Source: Verrucomicrobiia bacterium
GTDB lineage: Bacteria > Verrucomicrobiota > Verrucomicrobiia > Limisphaerales > JAEYXS01
Assembly: GCA_036405135.1 (NCBI GenBank)
Contig: DASWYF010000025.1
Location: 81,665-137,936, forward strand
Direction of reading: 5' to 3'
Length of the DNA: 56,272 nt
The notes below the pieces were generated by a model, which did no database searches, was not told the origin of the DNA, and worked only from the letters and a program-made list of their open reading frames with translations. Positions within the stretch are counted from its first letter, which is position 1. Every line of letters starts with the position of its first letter. The position numbers and the translations under genes were made by a program. Positions 1 through 12,480 of this stretch are shown piece by piece.

Positions 1-1
1 A

Positions 2-850
2 TTGATCCGCCGCACATCGGCAGAAATCCCCGATGACGTGCAGAAAGCCATCCTGACTTCGCTGGAGAATGAGAAGAAAGGGACGATCGCGGAATCAGCC
101 TTCAAGATCATCGAGGCGAACATCAAGCTGGCGAAGCAGAAGTCCCAGCCTATCTGTCAAGACACTGGCAGTATCATTTTCTACGTGGAATGCCCCGTTG
201 GTTTCGATCAAATCACTTTTGAAGAGACAGCGCGCCAGGCTGTGACCGCTGCCACGAAGAAGGGTTATCTGCGCCAGAACTCGGTGGATTCGCTCACGGG
301 CAAGAACGATGGCACGAATGTCGGCCCCGGCGCTCCGACGGTGCATTGCCATCAGCATCGCTCGAACGAGATCAAGGTCTCGCTCATGCTCAAGGGTGGC
401 GGTTGCGAGAATGTCGGCGCGCAATACTCGCTGCCGAGCGAGAAGCTGAAGGCGAATCGCGATCTGGATGGTTGCCGCAAGGTGATCCTCGATGCCGTTC
501 TGCAAGCGCAAGGTAAGGGTTGCGGTCCGGGTATTCTCGGCGTGTGCATCGGTGGTGATCGCGCGACGGGTTATGAATTCAGCAAGCAGCAGTTCTTGCG
601 CACGATCGAAGATCGCAATCCGAATCCGGAACTGGATGCGCTGGAGCAGGACATTCTGAAGACAGCGAATGAATTGGGCATCGGGCCGATGGGTTTCGGC
701 GGCAAGACGACATTGCTGGGCGTGAAGATCTGCGCGGCGAATCGCTTGCCTGCGTCATTCTTCGTGAGCATCAGTTACATGTGCTGGGCTTACCGGCGCC
801 AAGGCGTGATCCTTTCCAACGAGTCGAAAATCGAGAAGTGGCTCTACTAA
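2..850 (+). CDS. Class I fumarate hydratase, alpha subunit (5' end cut by window)
   Basis: With the beta subunit encoded 7 bp downstream it should form an oxygen-sensitive [4Fe-4S] hydro-lyase that hydrates fumarate to malate in the cytoplasm. The frame is open to the left edge. The first possible codon is TTG and family members usually begin some 15-20 residues earlier, so the N-terminus is probably missing. The three expected cluster cysteines are visible: C52 in CQDTG, C174 in CGPGILG and C261 in MCWAYRR. GIGPMGFGGKTT is also typical of the family. Tartrate dehydratase TtdA shares this architecture, so another 2-hydroxy acid substrate cannot be excluded; fumarase is the commoner role for a stand-alone alpha/beta pair. 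Confidence 0.88.
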   Translation: MIRRTSAEIPDDVQKAILTSLENEKKGTIAESAFKIIEANIKLAKQKSQPICQDTGSIIFYVECPVGFDQITFEETARQAVTAATKKGYLRQNSVDSLTGKNDGTNVGPGAPTVHCHQHRSNEIKVSLMLKGGGCENVGAQYSLPSEKLKANRDLDGCRKVILDAVLQAQGKGCGPGILGVCIGGDRATGYEFSKQQFLRTIEDRNPNPELDALEQDILKTANELGIGPMGFGGKTTLLGVKICAANRLPASFFVSISYMCWAYRRQGVILSNESKIEKWLY

Positions 851-857
851 CAGGCTT

Positions 858-1433
858 ATGACTCATCTAACCGCTCCATTTACCGAAGAAAAGATACGCG
901 CGCTCAAGGTGGGCGATGCCGTGGAGATCACGGGCATCCTCTACACAGGTCGCGATGCCGTGCACAAGTATCTGCATGAAGGCGGCACCTTGCCCGAGGG
1001 CGTGAGCTTCAAGGACGGCATCATCTATCACTGCGGCCCGGTGGTCATCAAAGATGAACAGGGCAAGTGGAAGGTGACGGCGGCAGGGCCGACGACATCC
1101 ATCCGCGAGGAGCCTTATCAGGGGCATATCATCAAGGATTTCGGGTTGCGCGGGGTCATCGGCAAGGGCGGCATGGGTGATCGCACGCTCGCAGCGAACA
1201 AGGAATTCGGTTGTGTGTATCTGCACGCGATCGGTGGCGCAGCACAAGTACTGGCGGAGTGCATCAAGTCCGTGCGGAACGTGTATTTCCTGGAAAAATT
1301 CGGATCACCGGAAGCGATCTGGGAACTGGAAGTGGAACGTTTCCCGGTGGTGGTAACGATGGATTCACACGGCGGCTCGCTGCATCAGGAAGTGTTTAAC
1401 AACAGTCAGGCGGAGCTGGCGAAGAGGCTGTGA
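858..1433 (+). CDS. Class I fumarate hydratase, beta subunit
   Basis: 191 residues, the usual size of the separate beta (C-terminal, swivelling) subunit of two-chain class I fumarases and tartrate dehydratases. Recognisable blocks are the start GDAVEITGILYTGRDA, then the CGPVV and AAGPTTSIRE stretch around residues 56-82, and GVIGKGGMGD near residue 100, which in the family lies by the active site. It follows the alpha gene after 7 bp in the same direction, so the two are almost certainly co-transcribed. A strong hairpin lies just downstream. Substrate caveat as for the alpha subunit. Confidence 0.88.
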   Translation: MTHLTAPFTEEKIRALKVGDAVEITGILYTGRDAVHKYLHEGGTLPEGVSFKDGIIYHCGPVVIKDEQGKWKVTAAGPTTSIREEPYQGHIIKDFGLRGVIGKGGMGDRTLAANKEFGCVYLHAIGGAAQVLAECIKSVRNVYFLEKFGSPEAIWELEVERFPVVVTMDSHGGSLHQEVFNNSQAELAKRL

Positions 1434-1444
1434 GTCGGGGGAAT

Positions 1445-1514
1445 CGTTAAAAAGGTTAAAATAGTTAAACCGTTGAAGCGTGTTCTTACGTTTCAACGGT
1501 TTTAACTTTTTAAC
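1445..1514. terminator. Bidirectional terminator between the fumarase pair and pyrB
   Basis: A long inverted repeat: AACCGTTGAA on the left pairs with TTCAACGGTT on the right, and the flanks GTTAAAAAGGTTAAAA and TTTTAACTTTTTAAC extend the pairing and give U-rich ends on both strands. It sits between two convergent genes, which fits a shared intrinsic terminator. Confidence 0.75.
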
Positions 1515-1546
1515 GAATTAAGGCTAGAGCCTCCTCACGTCGGCTG

Positions 1547-2497
1547 CTACGGGGCGGTAGGCGCCACTTCCTGCGGTCCCTTGCCGCCGTTCACGAGGAA
1601 CAGCACGGCCATGCGGACGGCTAGACCATTGGTCACCTGTTGCAGAATGACGGATTGATCGCAATCCGCCACCTGGCTGTCGATCTCCACCCCGCGATTG
1701 ATGGGGCCGGGGTGCATGATCATCACATCCGGTTTCAAGCGGCTGAAGCGAGCTTTGTTGATGCCGAAGAGGCTGGTGTACTCGCCGATGCTCGGGAACA
1801 TGGCCTTGCGCTGGCGTTCGTGCTGGATGCGCAGGAGGTTCACCACATCCGCACCGCGCACGGCTTCATCGAGATTCCAAGTCACTTTGCACCCCATCTT
1901 CTCGAACACTTTCGGGACGAGAGTGGACGGTCCGCAAAGGGTGACATTCGCGCCGAGTTTCAAGAGTGCCCAGATGTTTGAGCGGGCGACGCGGCTGTAG
2001 AGGATGTCACCGAGAATGGTGACGTTCAGGCCGGCGATCTTGCCCTTCTTCTCGCGGATGGTGAAAGTGTCGAGCAAGGCTTGCGTGGGATGTTCATGCG
2101 CGCCATCGCCAGCGTTCACCACGCTGGATTTCAGGAAGCGGGAGAGGAAATGCGGTGCTCCGGTGGCGCTATGACGGATGATGATGATGTCCGCATTCAG
2201 CGCTTCGAGATTGCGCGCGGTGTCCTTCAGCGTCTCGCCTTTCTTCAGTGAAGAAGCTTCGGCGGAAAAATTGATGACGTCCGCCGAGAGACGTTGCGCG
2301 GCGAGCTCGAAGCTGATGCGCGTGCGCGTGGATGGCTCCACGAAGAGGTTCACGACCGTTTTGCCACGGAGCGCAGGGACTTTCTTGATGGCGCGTTCAC
2401 CGACGGCTTTAAACGCGGTGGCGGTATCGAGAATCGTAGTGATCTCGTCCGCGGTGAGGGACTCGATGTCCAGCAGATGACGTTTGTTCCAGCTCAT
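1547..2497 (-). CDS. pyrB: Aspartate carbamoyltransferase, catalytic subunit
   Basis: Catalyses carbamoyl phosphate + aspartate to N-carbamoyl-aspartate, the committed step of pyrimidine synthesis, in the cytoplasm. 316 residues, normal for the catalytic chain. The carbamoyl-phosphate loop STRTR is at residues 56-60, [10 protein letters not shown] near 133-142 and the aspartate-side motif [12 protein letters not shown] near 262-273. The start codon overlaps the stop of pyrR by 4 nt, so translation is probably coupled and both genes share the attenuator upstream of pyrR. No pyrI-like regulatory chain or pyrC is adjacent; the fumarase genes converge from the other side. Confidence 0.96.
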   Translation of the reverse strand: MSWNKRHLLDIESLTADEITTILDTATAFKAVGERAIKKVPALRGKTVVNLFVEPSTRTRISFELAAQRLSADVINFSAEASSLKKGETLKDTARNLEALNADIIIIRHSATGAPHFLSRFLKSSVVNAGDGAHEHPTQALLDTFTIREKKGKIAGLNVTILGDILYSRVARSNIWALLKLGANVTLCGPSTLVPKVFEKMGCKVTWNLDEAVRGADVVNLLRIQHERQRKAMFPSIGEYTSLFGINKARFSRLKPDVMIMHPGPINRGVEIDSQVADCDQSVILQQVTNGLAVRMAVLFLVNGGKGPQEVAPTAP

Positions 2498-3027
2498 ACG
2501 CGTTCCAGGTAAACGGTGTCGTCGCCCTGATCTTCTTTCAATTTCACGTCCACGTTCTCATTGCGAGCGGTGGGGATGCTCTTGCCCACGAAGTCCGCCT
2601 TGATGGGCAGTTCGCGATGGCCGCGATCGACCAGCACAGCGAGCTGGATGCGACGCGGGCGACCGAGGTCTTTCAAGGCATCCATGGCAGCGCGCGTGGT
2701 GCGGCCGCTGAAGAGCACGTCATCCACGAGCACGACGACCTTCCCGGTGATGTCCACCGGGATCTGCGTGGGTTGGACGTTCGGTGTGTGGTTCGTATCC
2801 AAGTCATCGCGATAGAAATTCACATCGAGCACTCCGTGAGGAACGGCGTGACCGCAGACTTGTTCGAGCAAGGTGGAGAGACGTTTGGCCAGGTGAATGC
2901 CGCCGCGTTGCACGCCCACGACGATGGTGTCCGTGCTGACGTCGTTGCGTTCGGCGATCTCATGCGCCATACGACTTAAAGTGCGCTGGAGCGCACTGGC
3001 GTTCATGATGGTGATCCGGTCAGGCAT
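2494..3027 (-). CDS. pyrR: PyrR: pyrimidine operon RNA-binding attenuator / uracil phosphoribosyltransferase
   Basis: 177 residues, type I phosphoribosyltransferase fold with the PRPP loop [14 protein letters not shown] at about residues 97-110 and VGVQRGG at 37-43. PyrR proteins bind UMP and a conserved hairpin in pyr leader RNA, favouring termination, and also convert uracil + PRPP to UMP. The leader of this gene contains just such a hairpin (3092-3122) and a terminator (3030-3064), so function and target are supported together. The ATG at 3025-3027 lies only two bases after the terminator U-tract and shows no Shine-Dalgarno sequence. An in-frame ATG at codon 8 is the alternative start. Confidence 0.95.
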   Translation of the reverse strand: MPDRITIMNASALQRTLSRMAHEIAERNDVSTDTIVVGVQRGGIHLAKRLSTLLEQVCGHAVPHGVLDVNFYRDDLDTNHTPNVQPTQIPVDITGKVVVLVDDVLFSGRTTRAAMDALKDLGRPRRIQLAVLVDRGHRELPIKADFVGKSIPTARNENVDVKLKEDQGDDTVYLERV

Positions 3028-3029
3028 AC

Positions 3030-3064
3030 AAAAAAGAAAAGGGCCCGCAGCTCAGTGCAGGCCC
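3030..3064 (-). terminator. Intrinsic terminator of the pyrR leader (attenuator)
   Basis: Read on the minus strand: GGGCCTGCA, a 6-nt loop, then TGCGGGCCC (one G-U pair) followed by TTTTCTTTTTT. It lies between the PyrR-binding hairpin and the pyrR start codon, the arrangement of a PyrR transcription attenuator. Because the U-tract ends two bases from the start codon, the hairpin may also hide the ribosome entry region. Confidence 0.8.
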
Positions 3065-3091
3065 GTCGAAATGGTGTACAAGATTCATTCT

Positions 3092-3122
3092 GGTTCCTTG
3101 GCAGCCTCTCAGGACCGCCTTA
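3092..3122 (-). promoter_or_regulatory. PyrR-binding RNA hairpin in the pyrRB leader
   Basis: The minus-strand RNA reads GGUCCUGAGAGGCU followed by GCCAAGG, close to the PyrR binding-loop consensus I know from Bacillus pyr leaders (UCC, then GAGAGGCU, and an AAGG downstream). The segment folds with GGC pairing to GCC at the base and GG(U)CC to GGCU above. A rho-independent terminator follows about 30 nt later. This implies UMP-dependent termination ahead of pyrR-pyrB. Confidence 0.8.
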
Positions 3123-3152
3123 AAGGAAAAAATATAATGCTCGGCGAAAAGT

Positions 3153-3371
3153 TTAGGCGGCTTGGGACTGTCGGGCTTTACGCCACTTGGACCGGTGATG
3201 AATGATCCAATCCGTCAGTGCCCGCTCGAATCCGATATCGTAACCCGCCTTCTCGGACTCGATCCATTTATGCCGCAAAATCTCTTCGCGCTCTGCTTGA
3301 AACTCGCGATAGAGTGACGAGTTTTTCAGCAAATCGTTCCCGCCCGTAATGCTCTTTGTCTCAGAGGACAT
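3153..3371 (-). CDS. Small conserved protein of unknown function (72 aa)
   Basis: 72 residues from the ATG at 3371 (a GTG two codons earlier is possible). Acidic and basic residues alternate and the protein is probably helical, with no signal peptide. The stretch EILRHKWIESEKAGYDIGFERA followed by a W..HH..W pattern recalls, from memory, a short HKW-SEKAG-DIG motif seen in some DUF4032-type and other small proteins; I cannot assign a role. It lies alone between the pyrR leader and mrp, on the same strand as both. Confidence 0.6.
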   Translation of the reverse strand: MSSETKSITGGNDLLKNSSLYREFQAEREEILRHKWIESEKAGYDIGFERALTDWIIHHRSKWRKARQSQAA

Positions 3372-3487
3372 ACTCACTGTAATAGAGGCGTCGAATTGTT
3401 AACCGAATGTAACACCACTCCCCCGGATGACAATCCTGAATTTGGGATGAGGGAGACTACGTAGTCGCTTCTGTTAACCGTTGGTAA

Positions 3488-4537
3488 TCAACCAAGTTGC
3501 TCGCGCAGCTTCTTCGCCACTTCGAGGAATGCCTGACCGGGCGGCTTATCTGCGAGCGACACAGCGACGGGCACGCCTTGATCGCCACCTTCGCGGATCT
3601 CCGTGTAGATGGGAATCTCTCCCAAGAACGGGATATCCAAACGCGCCGCTTCACCGCGTCCGCCACCGTGACCGAAAATCTCCACACGTTCGCCGTTCGG
3701 CGTGGTGAAGTAGCTCATGTTTTCCACGATGCCCAAGAGGGGCACATTCACCTTCTGAAACATCGAAATGCCCTTGCGCACAACGCCTAAGGAAGCTTCC
3801 TGCGGAGTGGTGACAATGACGCCGCCATCGAGCGGAGCGGTCTGGCAAAGGGAGAGCTGTGCATCGCCTGTACCGGGAGGCAGATCGACCAGTAGGTAAT
3901 CGAGATTTCCCCAGTCCACTTGGCTGAAAAATTGTTGAATCGTCTTCTGGATCATCGGCCCACGCCAGATCACGGGTTGATCGGGATCGAGGAGGAAACC
4001 CATGCTCATGAGTTTGACGCCATGATTGAAAAGCGGGACGAGTTTTTCATCCGGGCTGACAATCGGACGCTCATGCACGCCCATCATGAGCGGAATGCTG
4101 GGGCCGTAGATATCGCAATCTAAGAGGCCGACATCGGCACCGAGCTTAGCAAGAGCACAAGCGAGATTCGCCGAGCAGGTGGATTTGCCCACGCCGCCTT
4201 TACCGCTCGCGACGGCAACGATGCGTTTGATGCCGGGAATTTTATTCGAGGCTGGCGCAGCACCACTTGCAGGCGCACCGGGACTGGTGGCCGCAGGTGC
4301 TGGACGCACATCCACATGCACGGCCCGGATGTCGGGCAAGGCCTGCAGGAGCTTGGTGGATTCCGTTTTGATCTGCTGGGCGATCTCAGGATTGTTCGTG
4401 GTCAATTGCATCGCGACGTGGATCGCGCCATTGCTCACGGCCACCTGTTTCACGAGGCCAAAGGAAACGATATCGCGCGAGTAACCGGGATACTTCACGG
4501 TTTTCAGCGCGTTCAGAATGTCATTCTCGGTCACCAT
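3488..4537 (-). CDS. mrp: Mrp/NBP35-family ATPase (Fe-S cluster carrier type)
   Basis: 349 residues from the ATG at 4537; a longer frame reaches 4579 but the MIP18-type (DUF59) domain begins right after this ATG. Order: DUF59 at 1-80, an Ala/Pro-rich linker at about 80-104, then a deviant Walker A GKGGVGKST at 113-121 and the DCDIYGPS and DLPPGTGD motifs of the Mrp ATPase. Such proteins dimerise and carry or load Fe-S clusters in the cytoplasm. Where many relatives have CxxC after ENMSYF, this one reads TTPNGE, so the usual bridging cluster ligands are absent. Monocistronic by position, with rnpB upstream. Confidence 0.92.
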   Translation of the reverse strand: MVTENDILNALKTVKYPGYSRDIVSFGLVKQVAVSNGAIHVAMQLTTNNPEIAQQIKTESTKLLQALPDIRAVHVDVRPAPAATSPGAPASGAAPASNKIPGIKRIVAVASGKGGVGKSTCSANLACALAKLGADVGLLDCDIYGPSIPLMMGVHERPIVSPDEKLVPLFNHGVKLMSMGFLLDPDQPVIWRGPMIQKTIQQFFSQVDWGNLDYLLVDLPPGTGDAQLSLCQTAPLDGGVIVTTPQEASLGVVRKGISMFQKVNVPLLGIVENMSYFTTPNGERVEIFGHGGGRGEAARLDIPFLGEIPIYTEIREGGDQGVPVAVSLADKPPGQAFLEVAKKLREQLG

Positions 4538-4679
4538 GTTTGTGAGGGCTACTGTGTGGGGAGAGAGGCAAGCGCGCAAGAGGGAGAATTTTTAAAATCG
4601 TCTGGCAAATGAAATGACGATAAATGCGATTCATCTGCACCGAAGTGGATTTCAGTCAATGAAATCAGGTATAAACTGA

Positions 4680-5083
4680 AGCTGACTTTGAAAGGGCTGT
4701 AAGCCGAATTTTGTCTGCTTCAGCCTCACGGCTGAAGGAGAGAATCATTTGTCTGCGCAGCCAGTACCCGAAACCTGGCCGGTTTCCCGGACCACGAAGC
4801 GGGCCGCTTCTCGGTTTCCTATTTGGCCTTGCTCCCGACGGGGTTTTCCGCGCCTCCGCGATTGCTCTTGGAGCGGTGGGCTCTTGCCCCACCCTTTCAC
4901 CCTTACCGGCCGGACCGAAGTCCGGCTTAGGCGGTTTGTTTTCTGTGGCACTTTCCGTCGACTGGTCTCGCACCAGTCTCCCGCGTGTATCTCTTGCGAG
5001 TTACGCGGCGTCGCGCCCTGTGGAGTTCGGACTTTCCTCCCGCCGTTGCCGGCGAGCGATCCTCCGCCCTTTCAAAGTCAGTT
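4680..5083 (-). ncRNA. rnpB: RNase P RNA (class A)
   Basis: Read on the minus strand, the 5' end CUGACUUUGAAAGGGC pairs perfectly with the 3' end GCCCUUUCAAAGUCAG (helix P1). The diagnostic core GAGGAAAGUCCGAACUCC follows near the 5' end, AGGGUGAAAGGGUG lies in the middle and ACAAAAUUCGGCUUACAG near the 3' end. Length is about 400 nt, normal for an A-type molecule. It is the catalytic RNA that trims tRNA 5' leaders. A promoter matching this 5' end lies at 5086-5114. Overlapping ORFs on both strands are spurious. Confidence 0.97.
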
Positions 5084-5085
5084 TC

Positions 5086-5114
5086 ACTCTACGTTTTCAC
5101 GCGTGAAAACACAA
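5086..5114 (-). promoter_or_regulatory. Putative rnpB promoter with an 18-bp palindrome in its spacer
   Basis: On the minus strand TTGTGT (5109-5114), a 17-bp spacer and TAGAGT (5086-5091) precede the inferred RNA 5' end by 5-8 nt. The spacer is almost filled by the perfect palindrome GTTTTCACGCGTGAAAAC (5093-5110), which could be a repressor operator. Both hexamers are imperfect, but position and spacing fit. Confidence 0.55.
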
Positions 5115-5130
5115 GCGGAGAGAGAAAATG

Positions 5131-5175
5131 AAAAATCGTTTTCGTGCGGTGTTTATTGCACGAAAACGACTTTTT
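5131..5175 (-). terminator. Terminator downstream of the zinc-ribbon gene
   Basis: A perfect 11-bp stem CGTTTTCGTGC / GCACGAAAACG with a 10-nt loop. On the minus strand it is followed by ATTTTTCATTTTC. It separates the 5200-5931 gene from the rnpB promoter. Confidence 0.75.
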
Positions 5176-5199
5176 GAAAACGTGATGCTTTGGGGAAAA

Positions 5200-5931
5200 T
5201 CAATCGGACACGGTGAGATCCATGTCCCGCGTGTAGTAGAGAATGCGACCGCAATTCGGGCAACTGACGATCTCTTGCTGGCCTTGGCAACCAACGATGA
5301 CTTGAGTGGGAAGCTTCATGTGGCACCCACCGCAGGCACTGTGGACGACACCAACAAGTGCACGACCGGCTTTATTTTTGAAAAGACGATCATAACGGCT
5401 AAGTGCTGATTCATCAGAAACAGCGGCTGCGTATTCCGGGCGTTTGGCTTGAAGCGCGGCGAGTTCTGATTTCAATACGCTTTCGCGTTCAGAAAGTTTG
5501 GCGAGCATGCCGTCCAAGACGGTTTTGTCAGCCTTGGCGACATCCGTAGCCTTAGTGACAGCGACTTTCGCAGAATCAATCTGTTCCATCACACCGAGTT
5601 CCACGTCTTCAATGCCGCTAATCTCCTTTTTGCAGGTCTCGATCTGGCTCGCAAAAGCCTTATATTCTTCGTTTTTCTTGGTCTGGGATTGTTGCGTGGC
5701 GTACTTGCGGATGAGTTCCTGCTTGGCTTCGACATCCAGCTCGAGACGTTTACGCTCGGATTCGAGTTGTTTGAGCTGGGTTTTGGCGTTTTCCAAGGCT
5801 TGGGTGGAGCCGCTGATCTTGGAATTCGCAGCTTGACGCTGCGGGCCTACACCGGAAAGTTCTTCCTGAGTCTTGAGAATCTTTTGATCGTGAGACTGGA
5901 GGACCAGGAGTTTTTCAATGACGTCGAGCAT
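5200..5931 (-). CDS. Coiled-coil protein with C4 zinc ribbon (DUF164 / zf-RING_7 type)
   Basis: 243 residues. Residues 1-175 are a long, highly charged coiled coil; the C-terminal part carries CGGC (C200, C203) and CPNC (C224, C227), a four-cysteine zinc ribbon. This layout is typical of widespread bacterial C4-type zinc-ribbon proteins of the DUF164 family, thought to bind nucleic acids or partner proteins but without a settled role. No signal peptide, so cytoplasmic. The gene is followed by its own terminator; upstream lie the terminator and 5S gene of the rRNA operon on the same strand, so it probably has its own promoter between 5932 and 6054. Confidence 0.88.
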   Translation of the reverse strand: MLDVIEKLLVLQSHDQKILKTQEELSGVGPQRQAANSKISGSTQALENAKTQLKQLESERKRLELDVEAKQELIRKYATQQSQTKKNEEYKAFASQIETCKKEISGIEDVELGVMEQIDSAKVAVTKATDVAKADKTVLDGMLAKLSERESVLKSELAALQAKRPEYAAAVSDESALSRYDRLFKNKAGRALVGVVHSACGGCHMKLPTQVIVGCQGQQEIVSCPNCGRILYYTRDMDLTVSD

Positions 5932-6054
5932 GCTTGGCTGAAAAGTGAGGAGACGGTATCGGGCAGAACCAAGGGCGTCAACGGAACATCACGGAAAGTG
6001 GGAGAAATTTTTGATACTTTGCGTGAAGCGAATAAAATGAAGATGTGTAAAAGC

Positions 6055-6093
6055 AAAAAGACCGGTCTGAACTGCACAGACCGGTCTTTTTTT
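6055..6093. terminator. rRNA operon terminator
   Basis: A perfect stem AAAAAGACCGGTCTG / CAGACCGGTCTTTTT around a 7-nt loop, with oligo-T on both strands, immediately after the 5S gene. It is the only strong terminator 3' of the operon and reads in both directions. Confidence 0.88.
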
Positions 6094-6101
6094 AGAAAGA
6101 A

Positions 6102-6214
6102 TTGGCGCCTACCTACTCTCGCGGAAGCTATACAACCACTACCATTGGCAACGCAGTGTTTGACGGCCGAGTTCGGGATGGGATCGGGTCGGACCACTGC
6201 TTTATAAGCACCAA
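6102..6214 (-). rRNA. rrf: 5S ribosomal RNA
   Basis: The minus strand gives a roughly 113-nt RNA with the conserved CCCGAACUCGG and CCAUCCCGAACUC region and complementary ends (UUGGUGCUUAUA at the 5' end, AGGUAGGCGCCAA at the 3' end). It lies 3' of the 23S gene and just before the terminator. End positions are good to a few nucleotides. Confidence 0.95.
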
Positions 6215-6322
6215 AAAGTTTTAAAGAACGTTGTTCTCTGAAATCTGCACATAGAGACATGTCGAATAGAGCAGACATGTTTCGCGAGTCAAAAATCGCA
6301 ATTTCCTGTGAAGGAAAAAAGC

Positions 6323-9183
<2,861 letters not shown>

Positions 9184-9350
9184 AAAATTACCTGTTGATT
9201 TCTCAACAGTAACTCAGCGAAACATGTATTAATTGCCCTATTACTAACAATTTCTTCTATGTGCAGATGTCAAAGAACTTTGCGATGCTTCCACTTGATA
9301 ACGTTTAAGCTATCAAGATTCCGTATCACGAAATCAATTTGTTACTGAAG

Positions 9351-9427
9351 TGGTGGGCCTGACTGGATTCGAACCAGTGACCCTGCGCTTATCAAGCGCA
9401 TGCTCTAACCAACTGAGCTACAGGCCC
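9351..9427 (-). tRNA. tRNA-Ile (GAU)
   Basis: 77 nt including an encoded CCA. The acceptor stem GGGCCUG pairs with CAGGCCC, the anticodon loop reads CUUGAUAAG with anticodon GAU, and GGUUCGAAUCC is the T arm. It lies in the 16S-23S spacer, nearer the 23S gene. Confidence 0.97.
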
Positions 9428-9453
9428 ATGAAAGTCTCACATTGGACCTTGAA

Positions 9454-9529
9454 TGGTGGAGCTGAGGAGAGTCGAACTCCTGACCTATAGCTTGCAAAGC
9501 TACCGCTCTACCAACTGAGCTACAGCCCC
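9454..9529 (-). tRNA. tRNA-Ala (UGC)
   Basis: 76 nt with an encoded CCA. The acceptor stem GGGGCUG pairs with CAGCUCC (one G-U), the anticodon loop reads UUUGCAA with anticodon UGC, and the T arm is GAGUUCGACUC. It lies between 16S and tRNA-Ile, so the spacer order is Ala then Ile, the reverse of the common Ile-Ala order. Confidence 0.97.
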
Positions 9530-9604
9530 ATGGCCGGAGCCAAATTGGCCAACGGAATAATTTCCACTTCCGTATTACAAAGAACAGTTGCTCTTTTGAG
9601 AGCT

Positions 9605-9619
9605 GAATTGTGCGATAAG
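9605..9619 (-). other. 3' half of the pre-16S processing stem
   Basis: GAATTGTGCGATAAG is perfectly complementary to CTTATCGCACAATTC at 11360-11374, about 70-100 nt outside either end of 16S. Paired in the transcript they form the stalk that RNase III cuts in rRNA maturation. Pairing continues imperfectly outward. Confidence 0.8.
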
Positions 9620-9680
9620 GTGAGCCCACAACCCCGAAGGGTTGCTCCGACCTAGGGTATCTGATTGCTCAGACCCGTAG

Positions 9681-11255
<1,575 letters not shown>

Positions 11256-11359
11256 AAGTTTTGACTTCTGTTGCGAATCCGTAGATTCGCGTTTATTAGT
11301 CACTTGTTAAGATTAATCTCTCAGACTTCAGTTAAGAAGCCTTTGAGAGGGCTCTAAAA

Positions 11360-11389
11360 CTTATCGCACAATTCAACTTTCAAAGAGCA
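11360..11389 (-). promoter_or_regulatory. rRNA leader: boxA-like antitermination site and 5' half of the 16S processing stem
   Basis: On the minus strand TGCTCTTTGAAA (11378-11389) matches bacterial rRNA boxA elements, recognised by the NusB-NusE complex. It is followed by GAATTGTGCGATAAG (11360-11374), which pairs with 9605-9619. A second boxA-like TGTTCTTTG lies in the 16S-tRNA spacer near 9577. Confidence 0.7.
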
Positions 11390-11500
11390 ATCGAGTGTTT
11401 CCACTCAAAATTTTCCCGTTTTAGGGGATAAAAAACCCGAGAGGCTTTCGACTTACAACTTACTCGGCCTCTCAGTGCCTTTCATCAACTAACTGCGCTT

Positions 11501-11560
11501 ACTTTAGAGACGATTAATTTCGCGTCAACAACTTTTCGTAACATTTTTTACTTTGTTACC
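11501..11560 (-). promoter_or_regulatory. Putative rRNA operon promoter
   Basis: On the minus strand TTGACG (11523-11528), a 16-bp spacer and TAAAGT (11501-11506). Upstream is an A/T-rich stretch (about 11530-11560) with runs of A resembling an UP element. It lies about 250 bp before 16S. This is the best hexamer pair I found in the leader; no start site is proven. Confidence 0.45.
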
Positions 11561-12480
11561 GATCAGTTGTCGCTGCGTTCACCGTTCACTTTCTTCGCTC
11601 ACCGTGTCGCGCACCAACGAGAACGAAGATATACTAAGATTGTTTCAGCACAAGAGGTTTTTAAAATTATTTTCGACACACCCCACTTTTCACCCCTCTA
11701 AAACACCCCATTTCCTACCCTTGGAAAACCCCATTTCATCCTTTATCCATGCCCCTTTCGTCGCTCTCTGCTTTCTCCAATTTCAGCTCCTTTATTTTTT
11801 CTGAAAGTTTTTTCATTTTTTCGTCTCATCTCTCTGTTGTGGACCTCAAAAACCTCTCAATCCGTCACCGAAAAGTCACCTAAAGCGCTTTTCTGTGCTT
11901 TTGCATAAACCCCTCTATTTCGTTACATAAAACATTTAATCATAATAGGTTACGTATGTTTAGAAGCACAAAGCATTCTTTTTCCCCACATTCAGATCAC
12001 TGAATCTCTGCTTTTCCATCCGCATCTCAGCCCATTCACCCTCTGAACTGGCTCATAGCCTCATAAAACCTCAATAAATTGGGCATTTTCAGCCTATTAC
12101 AAACCTTCAGTCATAGCCTTCACCCATGAATACCTTTATGGATTCACCCACTAAACCCGCCGGAAATCAGCCAGCGAGAGGCACGAATACACCTAAATCT
12201 CCCCCTCAAATCCCCCATTCTTCGCCAATATAACGGACTAACTGGGACCTGCGCCTATGCCTTTAGCGCCTAGTTTCCGGCCTTGATCGGCCATTTCGTA
12301 GCAGAATATCAGCCTTATTGCCCATTTCCTCTCCCCATTAGCCGAAACATTCTCCCGAGTCAGCACGGTCAGGAATGCAGATACCTCCCATTTGCCCGAA
12401 CGGTTTACTCTTACTAGAAGCCGCTTCTTTTCCATTCGAGCTTGGTCATTCCTCAATTTCCTACATTATTCACCTCACCC
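11561..12480. other. 920-bp stretch without a supportable gene
   Basis: A/T-rich and pyrimidine-rich on the plus strand, with no ORF showing family resemblance or plausible composition and no tRNA- or known ncRNA-like core that I can see. It may contain promoters for the divergent rRNA operon and for the gene starting at 12481. Confidence 0.6.

Noticed and set aside
4665..5106. Overlapping ORFs on both strands (102-131 aa) between mrp and the zinc-ribbon gene
   Set aside because: They lie entirely on the RNase P RNA, whose conserved core and paired ends are clear.
11553..11804. Plus-strand ORF of 83 aa and minus-strand ORF at 12238-12456
   Set aside because: Composition is low-complexity with no motif; overlaps the likely promoter region and shows no coding bias.
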